A DNA stretch of 52,185 bases from Dietzia timorensis (GCF_020742175.1 NZ_DYXM01000142.1:1-52185), one strand, 5' to 3'. Positions 17,480 through 25,467 are shown, counted from the first letter of the stretch. Made by a program: numbers and translations. The notes: a model not told the origin generated them from the sequence alone.

Positions 17480-18961
17480 TTAGGAGCGCGCGGGTTCCGG
17501 CTCGCCGGCCTGGCTCGGCTCTCCGGCGTCAGCAAGTGATGCGGTTTTCGTCTTGGCGCGCGAGACGCACAGTGCGAGGCCTGCGCCGAGCAGCGCCGCG
17601 GCGGCTCCGACGAGGAAGCACAGCTTGAACGCGTCGTGCGTGGGGATCTCCGGAGTGCCCGGGACGAGCGCGACGGTCTGGCTCGTGAGAATCGCGGCCA
17701 TCACGGCACCGGCGATCGTCGTGCCGACCGACCGCATGAGTCCGTTGACGCCGACCGCGGAGCCCGACTCGCTCGAGGGCACGTTGTCCATGACGAGCGT
17801 AGGCATTGCCGCGTAGCCGATGCCGACGCCGGCCGAGCACACCAGCGTGGCGAGCATGAGCTGCCACGGGGCGCTCATGAGGAACAGCCCGACGAGATAG
17901 CCGCACGAGAGCACCACGGCGCCGATGGCCAGGGTGATGCGCGCGCCGATCGAGTTCATCAGTCGGCTCGAAACGGGCGCGAAGACCATCATCATGAGGC
18001 CGCCCGGTGCCATCCACAGACCGGCGGCGAGGATCGACTGGCCGAGCCCGTAGCCGGTGATCTCGGGCATCTCGAGCAGCTGCGGTACGACGATCATCTG
18101 GGCCATCATCCCGAAGCCGATCGCAACGGCAGCGAGGTTGGTGAACAGCACCGGACGGTTCGCCGTCGAACGAAGATCGACGATCGGATCGGACTGGCGT
18201 AGCTCGAACGCGCCCCAGAGGATCAGGATGAGAATGCCGCCGACGATGCTGCCGATCGTCGTCGCGCTCGACCAGCCCCACTCGGAGCCCTTCGAGATGC
18301 CGACGAGGAACGCGATGAGGCCGGCGGCGAGGCCGATGATGCCGGGCACGTCGATGTGCGCGGGATGCGCATCCCGGACATGGGGAACGATGAGTGCGGT
18401 GAGCGCGAATACGACGATCGCGAGCCCGGTCGACATCCAGAACAGTCCATGCCAGGAGAACTGCTCGGTGATCCAGGCGGCGAGCGGAAGGCCGATCGCG
18501 CCGCCGACGCCCATCGTCGCCGACACGGTGGCTACGGCACCCGCTTGCTTCTGCGGCGGGGAAACCTCACGGACCATCGAGATGGCGACCGGGATGTAGC
18601 CCATCGCCATGCCCTGTAGAGCGCGGCCGATGAGGAACAGGGGGAGTCCGCCGGCGACCGCCGCGACGAGCGAGCCGACGGCGAGGACTGCCGCCGAGGC
18701 GCACAGCACGACCTTCTTGCCGTAGAGGTCGGCGAGCCTGCCGGTCACCGGCATCGTCACCGCGGCGGCGAGCAGCGTGGCCGTGACCGCCCACGAGGCG
18801 TTCCCGGCCGAGGTGCCGAGGAGCTGCGGCAGCTCCGCCTGGATCGGGATGACGAGCGACTGCATCAGCGCGCCCGAGAAGCTACCGAGGCACAGGATCG
18901 CGACGACGATCTCTGTGGGGAACCGGCCGGCGCGTAATGCCGCCGAGGTGGTGGCATCCAT
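17480..18961 (-). CDS. MFS multidrug transporter, DHA2-like
   Basis: 493 residues with about 14 hydrophobic segments, matching the drug:H+ antiporter-2 group. The first helix begins near residue 15, and the motif GRLADLYGKKVVL after the second helix is the MFS motif A. VGGAIGLPLAAWI resembles the antiporter motif C region. The C-terminal tail is short, hydrophilic and Pro/Glu-rich. It diverges from a MarR-family gene with two operator-like palindromes between them, so derepression by a toxic ligand is the expected control. AAGGA precedes the ATG. Confidence 0.88.
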   Translation of the reverse strand: MDATTSAALRAGRFPTEIVVAILCLGSFSGALMQSLVIPIQAELPQLLGTSAGNASWAVTATLLAAAVTMPVTGRLADLYGKKVVLCASAAVLAVGSLVAAVAGGLPLFLIGRALQGMAMGYIPVAISMVREVSPPQKQAGAVATVSATMGVGGAIGLPLAAWITEQFSWHGLFWMSTGLAIVVFALTALIVPHVRDAHPAHIDVPGIIGLAAGLIAFLVGISKGSEWGWSSATTIGSIVGGILILILWGAFELRQSDPIVDLRSTANRPVLFTNLAAVAIGFGMMAQMIVVPQLLEMPEITGYGLGQSILAAGLWMAPGGLMMMVFAPVSSRLMNSIGARITLAIGAVVLSCGYLVGLFLMSAPWQLMLATLVCSAGVGIGYAAMPTLVMDNVPSSESGSAVGVNGLMRSVGTTIAGAVMAAILTSQTVALVPGTPEIPTHDAFKLCFLVGAAAALLGAGLALCVSRAKTKTASLADAGEPSQAGEPEPARS

Positions 18962-18998
18962 GCAAATCCTTCAAAGTGTCAGTAGGTAAGTGCTCGTT

Positions 18999-19033
18999 TA
19001 TGTAAATTACATACAATGTGTGTAATCTACATA
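18999..19033. promoter_or_regulatory. Two MarR-type operator palindromes
   Basis: Perfect 15-bp palindrome TATGTAAATTACATA (18999-19013), then an imperfect copy TGTGTAATCTACATA (19019-19033). Their centres are 20 bp apart, two helical turns, on the same face of the DNA between the MFS and MarR starts. This fits cooperative binding of two MarR dimers repressing both genes. Confidence 0.75.
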
Positions 19034-19070
19034 CCGTAATCGGCGGGGGACAAGCTCCAGGTGGTGTGAG

Positions 19071-19535
19071 ATGCACGACAGCTCGAATACGTCCGGGCTC
19101 AGCGCGGACCGCGAGGTTGCCTCGCTACTCAATCGCCTCGAACAGTCGCGGCGTGGCGCGACCGCGAACGCGAAACTCGGCGCGGCCGACGCGCGGATCC
19201 TGTGGTTGCTCAGCGGAGGTGAGGAATACACGCTTCGCGATATCTCCGACAAACTGAACCTCGAGCAGTCCACTGTCAATCGGCAGGTCAACGCGGCGGT
19301 CAAGGCCGGGTATGTCGAGAAGAAGCGCTCACGGGCGCGCGCGGCGTGGGTCTTCTCGCCTAGCGCCGAGGGGAAGGAGAGGTTCGACGCGGACCTCGAC
19401 ATGCACCTGGGATTCTATGCTCGCGGGCTGGCCGAGCTCGACGAGTCGGAACAGACCGCCTTCATCGACCTTCTCACACGAGTCGTCGGCGGATACGAGG
19501 CTGCCATCCGCACCGAATCCTGGTCGCGAATCTAA
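19071..19535 (+). CDS. MarR-family transcriptional regulator
   Basis: 154-residue winged-helix regulator. The HTH spans roughly residues 35-80 (ADARILWLLSGGEEYTLRDI with NLEQSTVNRQVNAAVKAGYV) and the wing carries KKRSRARAAWVFSPSAEGKE. The C-terminal helix FIDLLTRVVGGYEAAI is the dimerisation element expected. It is transcribed away from the MFS pump and probably represses both genes through the palindromes between them. The ligand is unknown. Confidence 0.87.
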   Translation: MHDSSNTSGLSADREVASLLNRLEQSRRGATANAKLGAADARILWLLSGGEEYTLRDISDKLNLEQSTVNRQVNAAVKAGYVEKKRSRARAAWVFSPSAEGKERFDADLDMHLGFYARGLAELDESEQTAFIDLLTRVVGGYEAAIRTESWSRI

Positions 19536-19669
19536 CCGGGGCACGCCTCACGATCACCGCGAACCATGGCGCGACGGCCGTAGGTGATGGAAGGTGGAGG
19601 CAGACGGGCGCCAAGCCCTGGCGACCGCGGCGCCGATCCGTGCCCGGTCGCGACCGACGAGGAGAAGAC

Positions 19670-20968
19670 ATGTCGCTTCACGCCCGCCAGCTCCTGCACC
19701 ACGATTACGAGCGCGTCGCGGAGTGGTTCGCCAGGCCGGGCGCCGAACGCAGGCTGACCCCGGGCCACGCCCCGCTCATTCCCGTGGGCGAAGACGACTC
19801 CCGCCGCGCCGCCGTCACCGGTTGGAGCCACACCCGTTACCTCGAGGCGGTCACGGGCCCGAACGGCGAACCGTGGTGCATCGTCGGCGATGATGTCTCC
19901 GCGCGAATCCCCGCCTTCGGCCTCGAGCGCCTCGCAGCCTTCCGCCACTCCACACTCGCGGGCGACCTCGCGGCCGCCGACCGACTCGCCGGCTACCTCG
20001 ACTTTGGCCACGGCGCCGACTCGGGACGGCTCCTACCGCGGTGGACCATTGCCGTCACCGGATCCACCGGGACCGTCGGGTCCGCGCTCTGCGCGCTTCT
20101 CACCACCTCCGGACACCGCGTCATCCGACTCGTCCGCTCGCCGCGCGACGCCGGCCCAGGCACGCGCTACTGGGATCCCACACGCCCGTCGCGCCACCTT
20201 CTGGATGACGTCGATGCGCTCGTCCACCTCGCCGGCGAACCCATCGCGGGCCGCTTCACCGACAAACACCTCGAAGCCGTGCGCTCCTCGCGGGTCGAAC
20301 CCACCCGTGCCTTGGCCCATGCCGTCGCCGCGGCGGAAACTCCGGTCGTCGTTTCGGCCTCGGCGGTCGGCTACTACGGGCCGAACCGCGGCAGGGAAGT
20401 TCTCTCGGAGACCTCGGTCAGAGGCGACGGGCCCCTCGCGGCGATAGTCGGGGAGTGGGAGCGCGCGTGGGATCCGGCACGTGAGTCGGGCGCGCGCGTG
20501 GTCCCCGTGCGCACCGGGCTGGTCCAGGCGGGCGACGGGGGACTGCTGCCGATGCTCGCGCGGATCGTCTCCTCTGGACTCGGCGGGCGCCTCGGCAAGG
20601 GCAGCCAATGGTTCCCGTGGATCGCGCTCGACGACCTGATCGACGTCTACCACCACGCACTCTTCGACGAGGAGCTTGCCGGGCCGGTCAACGCGGTCGC
20701 CCCGGGAGGCGTCGACAACGCCGAATACACCAAGACCCTCGCAAAGGTTCTGCGCCGGCCCGCGGCGATCCCGGTTCCCAAATTCGGTCCGGCGCTGTTG
20801 CTCGGCTCGCGCGGAGCCGACGAGCTCGCCTTCGCCAATCAGCGCGCCGAGCCCACCGCACTCGTCGACTCCGGGCACATCTTCCGATTCAATGACCTCG
20901 AACCTGCCCTGCGCCACGAGCTCACACGCGAGGAGCTGCGTCCGTATCGCGGCGACGCGTCGGATTAA
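19670..20968 (+). CDS. TIGR01777-family NAD(P)-binding epimerase with N-terminal extension
   Basis: 432 residues. Residues from about 125 form an SDR-type domain of the YfcH/SDR39U1 group: VTGSTGTVGSALCALL, LVHLAGEPIAGRF, SASAVGYYG and VPVRTGLVQAGDGGLLP. The first 125 residues (HHDYERVAEWFARPGAERRLTP) form an extra module that resembles a shortened SRPBCC/START-like domain seen in actinobacterial members. GAGGAG precedes the ATG at 19670, which is preferred to the 10-residue longer start. Substrate is unknown for the family. It converges on the AEC permease gene. Confidence 0.85.
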   Translation: MSLHARQLLHHDYERVAEWFARPGAERRLTPGHAPLIPVGEDDSRRAAVTGWSHTRYLEAVTGPNGEPWCIVGDDVSARIPAFGLERLAAFRHSTLAGDLAAADRLAGYLDFGHGADSGRLLPRWTIAVTGSTGTVGSALCALLTTSGHRVIRLVRSPRDAGPGTRYWDPTRPSRHLLDDVDALVHLAGEPIAGRFTDKHLEAVRSSRVEPTRALAHAVAAAETPVVVSASAVGYYGPNRGREVLSETSVRGDGPLAAIVGEWERAWDPARESGARVVPVRTGLVQAGDGGLLPMLARIVSSGLGGRLGKGSQWFPWIALDDLIDVYHHALFDEELAGPVNAVAPGGVDNAEYTKTLAKVLRRPAAIPVPKFGPALLLGSRGADELAFANQRAEPTALVDSGHIFRFNDLEPALRHELTREELRPYRGDASD

Positions 20969-20995
20969 CCGGTCTCCCCGCCGCGATCAGACCGA

Positions 20996-21979
20996 CTAAC
21001 CCGCGAGCACAGCCGCAACGCCGATCAGCACGGGAAGAGCCAAAACAGTAGTTGTGACGGCGGAGTCGCGCGCCAGCAGGACGCCGCGGCCGTAGCGGTT
21101 CGCCACCACGAGCACGTTCTGCGCCGTCGGCAGGCACGCGGCCACGACCACCGTGAACAGTGCGTGCCCCTCCATCCCGAGAGCGAGACCGACGCCCCAG
21201 GCGAGAAGCGGCTGCACGATCATCTTGAGAATCGTCACGAGCGCGACGTCCGTGCGCGGGGAAATGCCGCGCTCGAGCACTCGCACGCCGTAGAGCGACA
21301 TCCCGAACACGAGCAGCGCGCCGGGAACGGAGGCCTGTCCAATGAGGTGGATAGGCTCAAGCACACGTTCGGGCAGCTTCCACGGCAGCGCCGCCAGAAC
21401 GAGTCCGAGAATGCCCGAGATGATGAGCGGGTTCCGGGCGGACTGGCCGAGAGCGGCCAGGGCGCCGGAACGCCCGGCAACACCGGTCGAAGGAGAGCCG
21501 TAGCCACTGGCTCCCTCGGAAGAGGCGGCCTCCGCCGTCATGAGCCGATCCATAATGGCGATGATGACGGGCTGCAGAAGGCATACCTGAAACAGCATGA
21601 GCGGGGCGACGAAGGCAAGATCGCCGAGCACGTAAAGCGCGATGGGAATGCCGAGGTTCGCCGAATTCACGTACGAGGCGGACATCGCGCCCATGACGAG
21701 AGTCGGCCCGCGGCGACCGAGCAGCCCACGTGCGAGCGCGACATAGACGAGCGCGACGATCACGGCTGTGCCCGCGGACACGAGGAAGATTCCCGACAGC
21801 ACGTCGCGGATGTCGCGCTGGGCGAGGGAATTGAGAAGTAGCGCCGGCGTCGCGACGAAGAACACCATGCGGTTGAGTACGAGCTGGCCGTCCGAGCCGA
21901 GCACGTTTGTGCGCGCGCAGATCCAGCCGACGGCGATCACGACCGCGATGACCCCGAAGCCGGAGAGCACACCGAGCAC
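20996..21979 (-). CDS. AEC-family transporter (auxin efflux carrier/malate permease type)
   Basis: 327-residue membrane protein with about ten hydrophobic helices in two five-helix repeats separated by a hydrophilic stretch near 150-165 (SSEGASGYGSPSTG). Family features include the N-terminal GWICARTN region, FVATPALLLNSLA and the second-half sequence GVGLALGMEGHALFTVVVAACLPTAQNVLVVANRYG. The start is GTG with AAGGAG eight bases upstream. Substrates of the family are usually organic acids such as malate or malonate; which one applies here cannot be read. Confidence 0.87.
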   Translation of the reverse strand: MLGVLSGFGVIAVVIAVGWICARTNVLGSDGQLVLNRMVFFVATPALLLNSLAQRDIRDVLSGIFLVSAGTAVIVALVYVALARGLLGRRGPTLVMGAMSASYVNSANLGIPIALYVLGDLAFVAPLMLFQVCLLQPVIIAIMDRLMTAEAASSEGASGYGSPSTGVAGRSGALAALGQSARNPLIISGILGLVLAALPWKLPERVLEPIHLIGQASVPGALLVFGMSLYGVRVLERGISPRTDVALVTILKMIVQPLLAWGVGLALGMEGHALFTVVVAACLPTAQNVLVVANRYGRGVLLARDSAVTTTVLALPVLIGVAAVLAG

Positions 21980-22184
21980 GCCGCACGCTCCTTCACCTCG
22001 GGGATAACTGGTACCTGGCCGGGCTTCGCGCGCCAGGAAACGGGCCGGTCGCGCGCGAAAACCGTATTCATTTAACTCCCGGCGCCACGTATGTGTGAAA
22101 CCGCCAGGTCGGCATGCGAACGCGCCATGGGCGATACACGGGGAAATGCGGCGAACGCGATAGGCGACCGGTCCCCAAATGCCA

Positions 22185-22239
22185 GAAGACCGAGGGCGCA
22201 GACGTCCCCAATTAGGGAGTCGCGCTCACCTCGGTCTTC
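22185..22239. terminator. Long hairpin between rpsR and the AEC gene
   Basis: GAAGACCGAGG (22185-22195) pairs perfectly with CCTCGGTCTTC (22229-22239). The interior extends the stem through GCGC/GCGC and GAC(g)TCCC/GGGAGTC around a CAATTA loop. The total is more than 20 base pairs with small bulges. It lies downstream of rpsR and upstream of the AEC start, so it could end the ribosomal-protein transcript or form a 5' leader structure for the permease. Confidence 0.55.
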
Positions 22240-22306
22240 GATGGCGCTGTTGTCCTTGGTGGCTAGCCCTGGGTTAGGAGTCAGGGCCGGGCCGCGGGAC
22301 TTGGGT

Positions 22307-22325
22307 GCGCCGCAAAGTGCGGCGC
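22307..22325 (-). terminator. Stem-loop downstream of rpsR
   Basis: GCGCCGCA (22307-22314) and TGCGGCGC (22318-22325) form an 8-bp GC stem with a three-base loop 31 bp past the rpsR stop. No T-run follows, as is common for actinobacterial terminators. Confidence 0.5.
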
Positions 22326-22355
22326 GGGTGCTCGGGTGAGATCCGAGCGGGGTGC

Positions 22356-22607
22356 CTACCGGCTGGTGAAGGGGAGCAGCGCCATTTCGCGCGCGTTCTT
22401 CACAGCGGTGGCGACCTGGCGCTGCTGCTGCGGCGTCAGGCCCGTCACGCGGCGCGAACGGATCTTGCCACGATCGGAGATGAAGGTACGGAGGGTGTTG
22501 ATGTCCTTGTAATCAACGACCTCGATACCAGCGGTCTTCAGCGGGTTCTTCTTGGGGCGACGGCCCTCTTGGATCCGCGACTTCTTCGGGATGCGCTTGT
22601 TAGCCAT
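22356..22607 (-). CDS. rpsR: 30S ribosomal protein S18, zinc-independent paralogue
   Basis: 83-residue S18 with the conserved centre DYKDINTLRTFISDRGKIRSRRVTG and the C-terminal VKNAREMALLPF. It contains no cysteine, so it is the zinc-free form, equivalent to RpsR2 of mycobacteria. Last gene of the operon L28-L33-S14-S18, 6 nt after rpsN. Another rpsR beside rpsF/ssb is expected elsewhere in the genome. Confidence 0.95.
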   Translation of the reverse strand: MANKRIPKKSRIQEGRRPKKNPLKTAGIEVVDYKDINTLRTFISDRGKIRSRRVTGLTPQQQRQVATAVKNAREMALLPFTSR

Positions 22608-22613
22608 TGAGTA

Positions 22614-22919
22614 TCACCAGCTCGACTTCGTCACACCGGGCAGCTCGCCACGGTGGGCCATCTCGCGCATGCGAACGCGGGAGAGACCAAACTTACGGAG
22701 GTAACCGCGGGGACGGCCATCGTGGACGTCGCGGTTGCGAAGACGCACGGGCGAAGCATCGCGCGGCATCTTGTTGAGAGCGGTCTGGGCGTCGAAACGC
22801 GCCTCGTCGGTGCTCTCCGGGTTCTTGATGATGGCCTTCAGCTCTGCGCGACGCTCGGCGAATCGCTCCACCTTGGCGCGGCGCTGCTTGTTCTTGGCAA
22901 TCTTGGACTTCTTTGCCAT
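22614..22919 (-). CDS. rpsN: 30S ribosomal protein S14, zinc-independent long form
   Basis: 101-residue S14 starting MAKKSKIAKN and ending REMAHRGELPGVTKSSW. The long form without CxxC motifs is the zinc-independent type (RpsN2). The ATG at 22919 is the standard start; a 14-residue upstream extension overlaps rpmG and is rejected. It starts 4 nt after the rpmG stop. Confidence 0.95.
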   Translation of the reverse strand: MAKKSKIAKNKQRRAKVERFAERRAELKAIIKNPESTDEARFDAQTALNKMPRDASPVRLRNRDVHDGRPRGYLRKFGLSRVRMREMAHRGELPGVTKSSW

Positions 22920-22923
22920 ATGG

Positions 22924-23088
22924 CTAGCGCTCCTCTCGGAATTCGACGTGCTTGCGGACAACCGGATCGAACTTCTTCAGCGTGATGCGGTCCGGGTTGT
23001 TACGGCGGTTCTTGCGGGTCACGTACGTGAACCCGGTGCCGGCCGTGGACTTGAGCTTGATGATCGGGCGGACATCGTTACGTGCCAT
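22924..23088 (-). CDS. rpmG: 50S ribosomal protein L33, zinc-independent form
   Basis: 54 residues: MARNDVRPIIKLKSTAG at the start, YVTRKNRRNNPDRITLKKFDP in the middle and VRKHVEFREER at the end. There are no cysteines where zinc-binding L33 has two CxxC pairs. The ATG overlaps the L28 stop (TAATG), so translation is coupled. Confidence 0.95.
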   Translation of the reverse strand: MARNDVRPIIKLKSTAGTGFTYVTRKNRRNNPDRITLKKFDPVVRKHVEFREER

Positions 23089-23324
23089 TAGATCTTCTCC
23101 CCACGTGCTCGGATGCGGGCCACTACGGACTCGATTCCGTCGCGGTCAATGGTCTTGATGCCCTTGGTGGAGACGGTCAGCGTGATGCGACGTCCCTCGG
23201 AGGGCAAGTAGTAGCTACGGCGCTGGATATTCGGGTTCCAGCGTCGGTTGGTCCTTCGGTGCGAGTGCGAGACGGACTTACCAAAGCCTGGCTTCCGTCC
23301 CGTTACCTGGCAGTACGCCGACAT
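23088..23324 (-). CDS. rpmB: 50S ribosomal protein L28, zinc-independent form
   Basis: 78-residue L28, first gene of the four-gene operon. It begins MSAYCQVTGRKPGFGKSVSH and includes RRWNPNIQRR. Only a single Cys remains (residue 5), so zinc cannot be held by CxxC pairs. In M. tuberculosis the matching set rpmB2-rpmG1-rpsN2-rpsR2 is under Zur control; no clear Zur box was found by eye upstream here. Confidence 0.95.
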   Translation of the reverse strand: MSAYCQVTGRKPGFGKSVSHSHRRTNRRWNPNIQRRSYYLPSEGRRITLTVSTKGIKTIDRDGIESVVARIRARGEKI

Positions 23325-23704
23325 GGCGTGATCTCCTTCTCCCTGGCGGAATGAACCTTGCAGGACCTACGAATCGTGAAACGCGCAGGAGGCCGCGGAA
23401 CCGAATGGCGAAAATGCCGATCCGGAACTCTCGGCCAACACTCTGCGGCGGATCCCTGGTGTGGGCTCGTCTCAGCGCGCTGGTTGCGTCGTGTTCGTAA
23501 GTCCGCATCCGTATGTTCATCTCGCGCAAATGGGCGATAGCAAACGTGCAGACAACAGCGAGTGTCTAAGTTACAGCGTTGGGTCCGAAATTGGTAATCG
23601 GCGACCGCCGCGGCGCACACCAGCGCTTTCGCGCACCCGTCTCGGAGCGTCCTATATATAGGGCCTTCCGGCCCGCTGTGGCACGTGCGGATAAAATCCA
23701 CCCT
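23325..23704. other. Divergent intergenic region between rpmB and rpmE
   Basis: About 380 bp without a supported gene apart from promoter-like elements. It contains a 12-bp palindrome CCTATATATAGG (23651-23662), adjoining the hairpin GGGCC-TTCC-GGCCC (23661-23674), and a -10-like TAAAAT at 23692-23697. The AT-rich palindrome could be a regulator site or a -10 usable from both strands. It should hold the promoters of both ribosomal-protein groups. Confidence 0.45.
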
Positions 23705-23752
23705 ATGACGTCGGACGTGGCGACCTCCCTGGAGGTTCACGCGCGCCCGTAG
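23705..23752 (+). CDS. Possible leaderless 15-codon leader ORF
   Basis: ATG at 23705 lies 7 nt after TAAAAT (23692-23697), so the transcript would begin at or next to the start codon. The peptide is MTSDVATSLEVHARP, then TAG. It is the first ORF of the transcript that runs toward rpmE (24124). A regulatory uORF or a chance ORF are both possible; nothing else supports translation. Confidence 0.35.
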   Translation: MTSDVATSLEVHARP

Positions 23753-24123
23753 GGGATTGGGAGAGGCGGTGGCGAGAGCCGCTTGTGGCGAATTTGTCTT
23801 GTGCGCCCCTGGGGGTACGATCGACACAAGCGTGTGTGGTGGTATCGGAGTTCGCGGGTCAGACCGTGGCCTCGGTGCAGACCTGTTTGCCCCGGTCTAC
23901 CTGGGGCGACGAGATAGGGTTGCGTCGCTTGCGAGTCGACCGGCCCGCCTGCGGTACTCCACTGACACGGCGCACGACCGAGATCCGTTCCGCGTCCGCG
24001 AGGGCGAGTTGCACAGGAGATCGACGCGCATTCCCCGGACAGTCCCCGCCGGGCGGGGTAGCTGGACCGGAGATGTTTCGTGTGCCCATAGGTAAAGAGC
24101 CAAAAGTAGAGGAATCAAAGCAG
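23753..24123 (+). other. Long 5' region before rpmE
   Basis: 371 bp with open frames but no convincing coding: the frame continuous with rpmE lacks a ribosome site and shows mixed third-base use. AGAGGA sits just before the rpmE ATG. It could be a long structured leader or contain a second promoter; no known riboswitch was recognised. Confidence 0.4.
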
Positions 24124-24384
24124 ATGAAGAAGGACATCCACCCCGACTACCACCCGGTGGTTTTCCAGGATGCTGGTACCGGAACCAAGTTCCTCACCCG
24201 TTCCACGATCTCGTCCGACCGCAAGGTCGAGTGGGAAGATGGCAACGAGTACCCGCTGATCGTCGCCGACGTCACCAGCGAGTCGCACCCGTTCTGGACC
24301 GGCGCTCAGCGCGTCATGGACACCGCCGGCCGCGTGGAGAAGTTCCAGCGTCGCTACGGCAACCGCGTTCGCCGCAACAAGTAA
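24124..24384 (+). CDS. rpmE2: 50S ribosomal protein L31, type B (zinc-independent)
   Basis: 86 residues starting MKKDIHPDYHPVVFQDAGTG and ending RYGNRVRRNK. The extra loop FLTRSTISS, the motif SHPFWTG and the absence of the CxxC of type-A L31 identify the YtiA-like zinc-free form. AGAGGA precedes the ATG; the longer frame back to 23785 is rejected. rpmF follows after 44 nt. Confidence 0.96.
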   Translation: MKKDIHPDYHPVVFQDAGTGTKFLTRSTISSDRKVEWEDGNEYPLIVADVTSESHPFWTGAQRVMDTAGRVEKFQRRYGNRVRRNK

Positions 24385-24428
24385 TTCCGGCCGCACAGCC
24401 CCCGACTTTTTCAAGGTAAGGACCCATC

Positions 24429-24599
24429 ATGGCAGTTCCCAAGCGGCGCCTGTCGCGCGCCAACACCCACTCCCGCCGTTCGCAGTGGAAGGCCAACAAC
24501 CAGGCCCTGCAGAACACGCGTATCGACGGCCAGGAGGTCGCCATCCCGCGTCGCCTGGTCAAGGCCGCCAAGCTCGGCCTCGTCGATCTCGACCGCTAA
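24429..24599 (+). CDS. rpmF: 50S ribosomal protein L32, zinc-independent form
   Basis: 56 residues, MAVPKRRLSRANTHSRRSQW at the start and PRRLVKAAKLGLVDLDR at the end. The zinc-binding cysteines of the other L32 type are missing. The AAGGTAAGG upstream contains a ribosome site. Its position just before mprA matches Rv0979A of M. tuberculosis. Confidence 0.95.
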   Translation: MAVPKRRLSRANTHSRRSQWKANNQALQNTRIDGQEVAIPRRLVKAAKLGLVDLDR

Positions 24600-24635
24600 T
24601 AGCGGTTCGGTCGCGCACCGGCGTTTAGTTCCGTC

Positions 24636-24678
24636 ACGTCGCACGTTCGCTGCACACATTGCAGCGCCCGTGCGACGT
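24636..24678 (+). terminator. Terminator after rpmF
   Basis: ACGTCGCACG (24636-24645) pairs with CGTGCGACGT (24669-24678), and an inner GCTGC (24649-24653) pairs with GCAGC (24661-24665). T-rich sequence follows. A strong stem ends the L31-L32 transcript before mprA. Confidence 0.75.
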
Positions 24679-24738
24679 TTCGCATTTCTGCACAGTTGTC
24701 ATTCGTCCAGCTAAAGCGGCGTTCTGACCAACCTTTGC

Positions 24739-24760
24739 GCGAGTGCTCAGCGAGTGCACA
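24739..24760 (+). promoter_or_regulatory. 11-bp direct repeat upstream of mprA
   Basis: GCGAGTGCTCA (24739-24749) is followed immediately by GCGAGTGCACA (24750-24760), ending 23 bp before the mprA ATG. A one-helical-turn spacing suits a tandem OmpR-family dimer, so this is a candidate MprA autoregulation site. Confidence 0.5.
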
Positions 24761-24783
24761 GTGAAAGCTGTAAGACTGGCAAC

Positions 24784-25467
24784 ATGAAAATCCTTGTTGT
24801 AGACGACGACCAGGCGGTCCGCGAATCGCTTCGACGGTCGCTGAGTTTCAATGGTTACGACGTCGAACTTGCCGGCGATGGTGTCGAGGCGATCGATCAT
24901 GTCGACTCGAACCGCCCCGACGCGCTCATCCTCGACGTGATGATGCCGCGTCGCGACGGGCTCGAGGTGTGCCGCATCCTTCGTAGCCGCGGCGACGACA
25001 TCCCGGTCCTCATGCTCACCGCCCGCGACGCGGTCTCCGAGCGCGTGGCCGGGCTCGACGCGGGCGCGGACGACTACCTGCAGAAGCCCTTCGCCCTCGA
25101 AGAGCTCCTCGCCCGCCTGCGCGCACTCCTGCGCCGCACCGGCAGCGGCTCGGAGGAGGAGAACGAGACCCTCACGTTCGAGGACCTCACGATGGACGTG
25201 GGCACACGCGAGGTGCGCCGCGGCGAACGCCCGATCCAGCTCACCCGCACCGAGTTCTCGCTCCTCGAGCTGCTCATGCACAACCCCCGCCGCGTGCTCA
25301 CGCGCTCCCTCATCCTCGAGGAAGTGTGGGGCTATGACTTCCCGACGAGCGGCAACGCCCTCGAGGTCTACATCGGTTACCTCCGCCGCAAGACGGAGGG
25401 CGAGGGCGAAAGCCGACTCATCCACACAGTCCGCGGCGTCGGTTACGTCCTGCGGGAGAACCCATAG
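24784..25467 (+). CDS. mprA: Response regulator MprA
   Basis: 227-residue OmpR-class regulator. The receiver has acidic pocket VVDDDQ, phospho-acceptor Asp51 in LILDVMMPRRDG, the Thr in MLTARD and the Lys in QKPF. A winged-helix output follows (LTRTEFSLLELLMHNPRRVL, then VHT/IHTVRGVGYVLRE). The ATG at 24784 gives the usual MKILVVDDD start. The stop overlaps the kinase GTG. In mycobacteria MprA responds to envelope stress and controls sigE and pepD; the adjoining pepD here supports the assignment. Confidence 0.94.
   Translation: MKILVVDDDQAVRESLRRSLSFNGYDVELAGDGVEAIDHVDSNRPDALILDVMMPRRDGLEVCRILRSRGDDIPVLMLTARDAVSERVAGLDAGADDYLQKPFALEELLARLRALLRRTGSGSEEENETLTFEDLTMDVGTREVRRGERPIQLTRTEFSLLELLMHNPRRVLTRSLILEEVWGYDFPTSGNALEVYIGYLRRKTEGEGESRLIHTVRGVGYVLRENP

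Noticed and set aside
23785..24123. N-terminal extension of rpmE in the same frame
   Set aside because: L31 homologues start at MKKDIHP, a ribosome site precedes that ATG, and the upstream 113 codons have no similarity or coding bias.
23325..24123. Zur box between the ribosomal-protein groups
   Set aside because: Searched by eye for TGAAAATNATTTTCA-like palindromes; only unrelated AT-rich palindromes were found.
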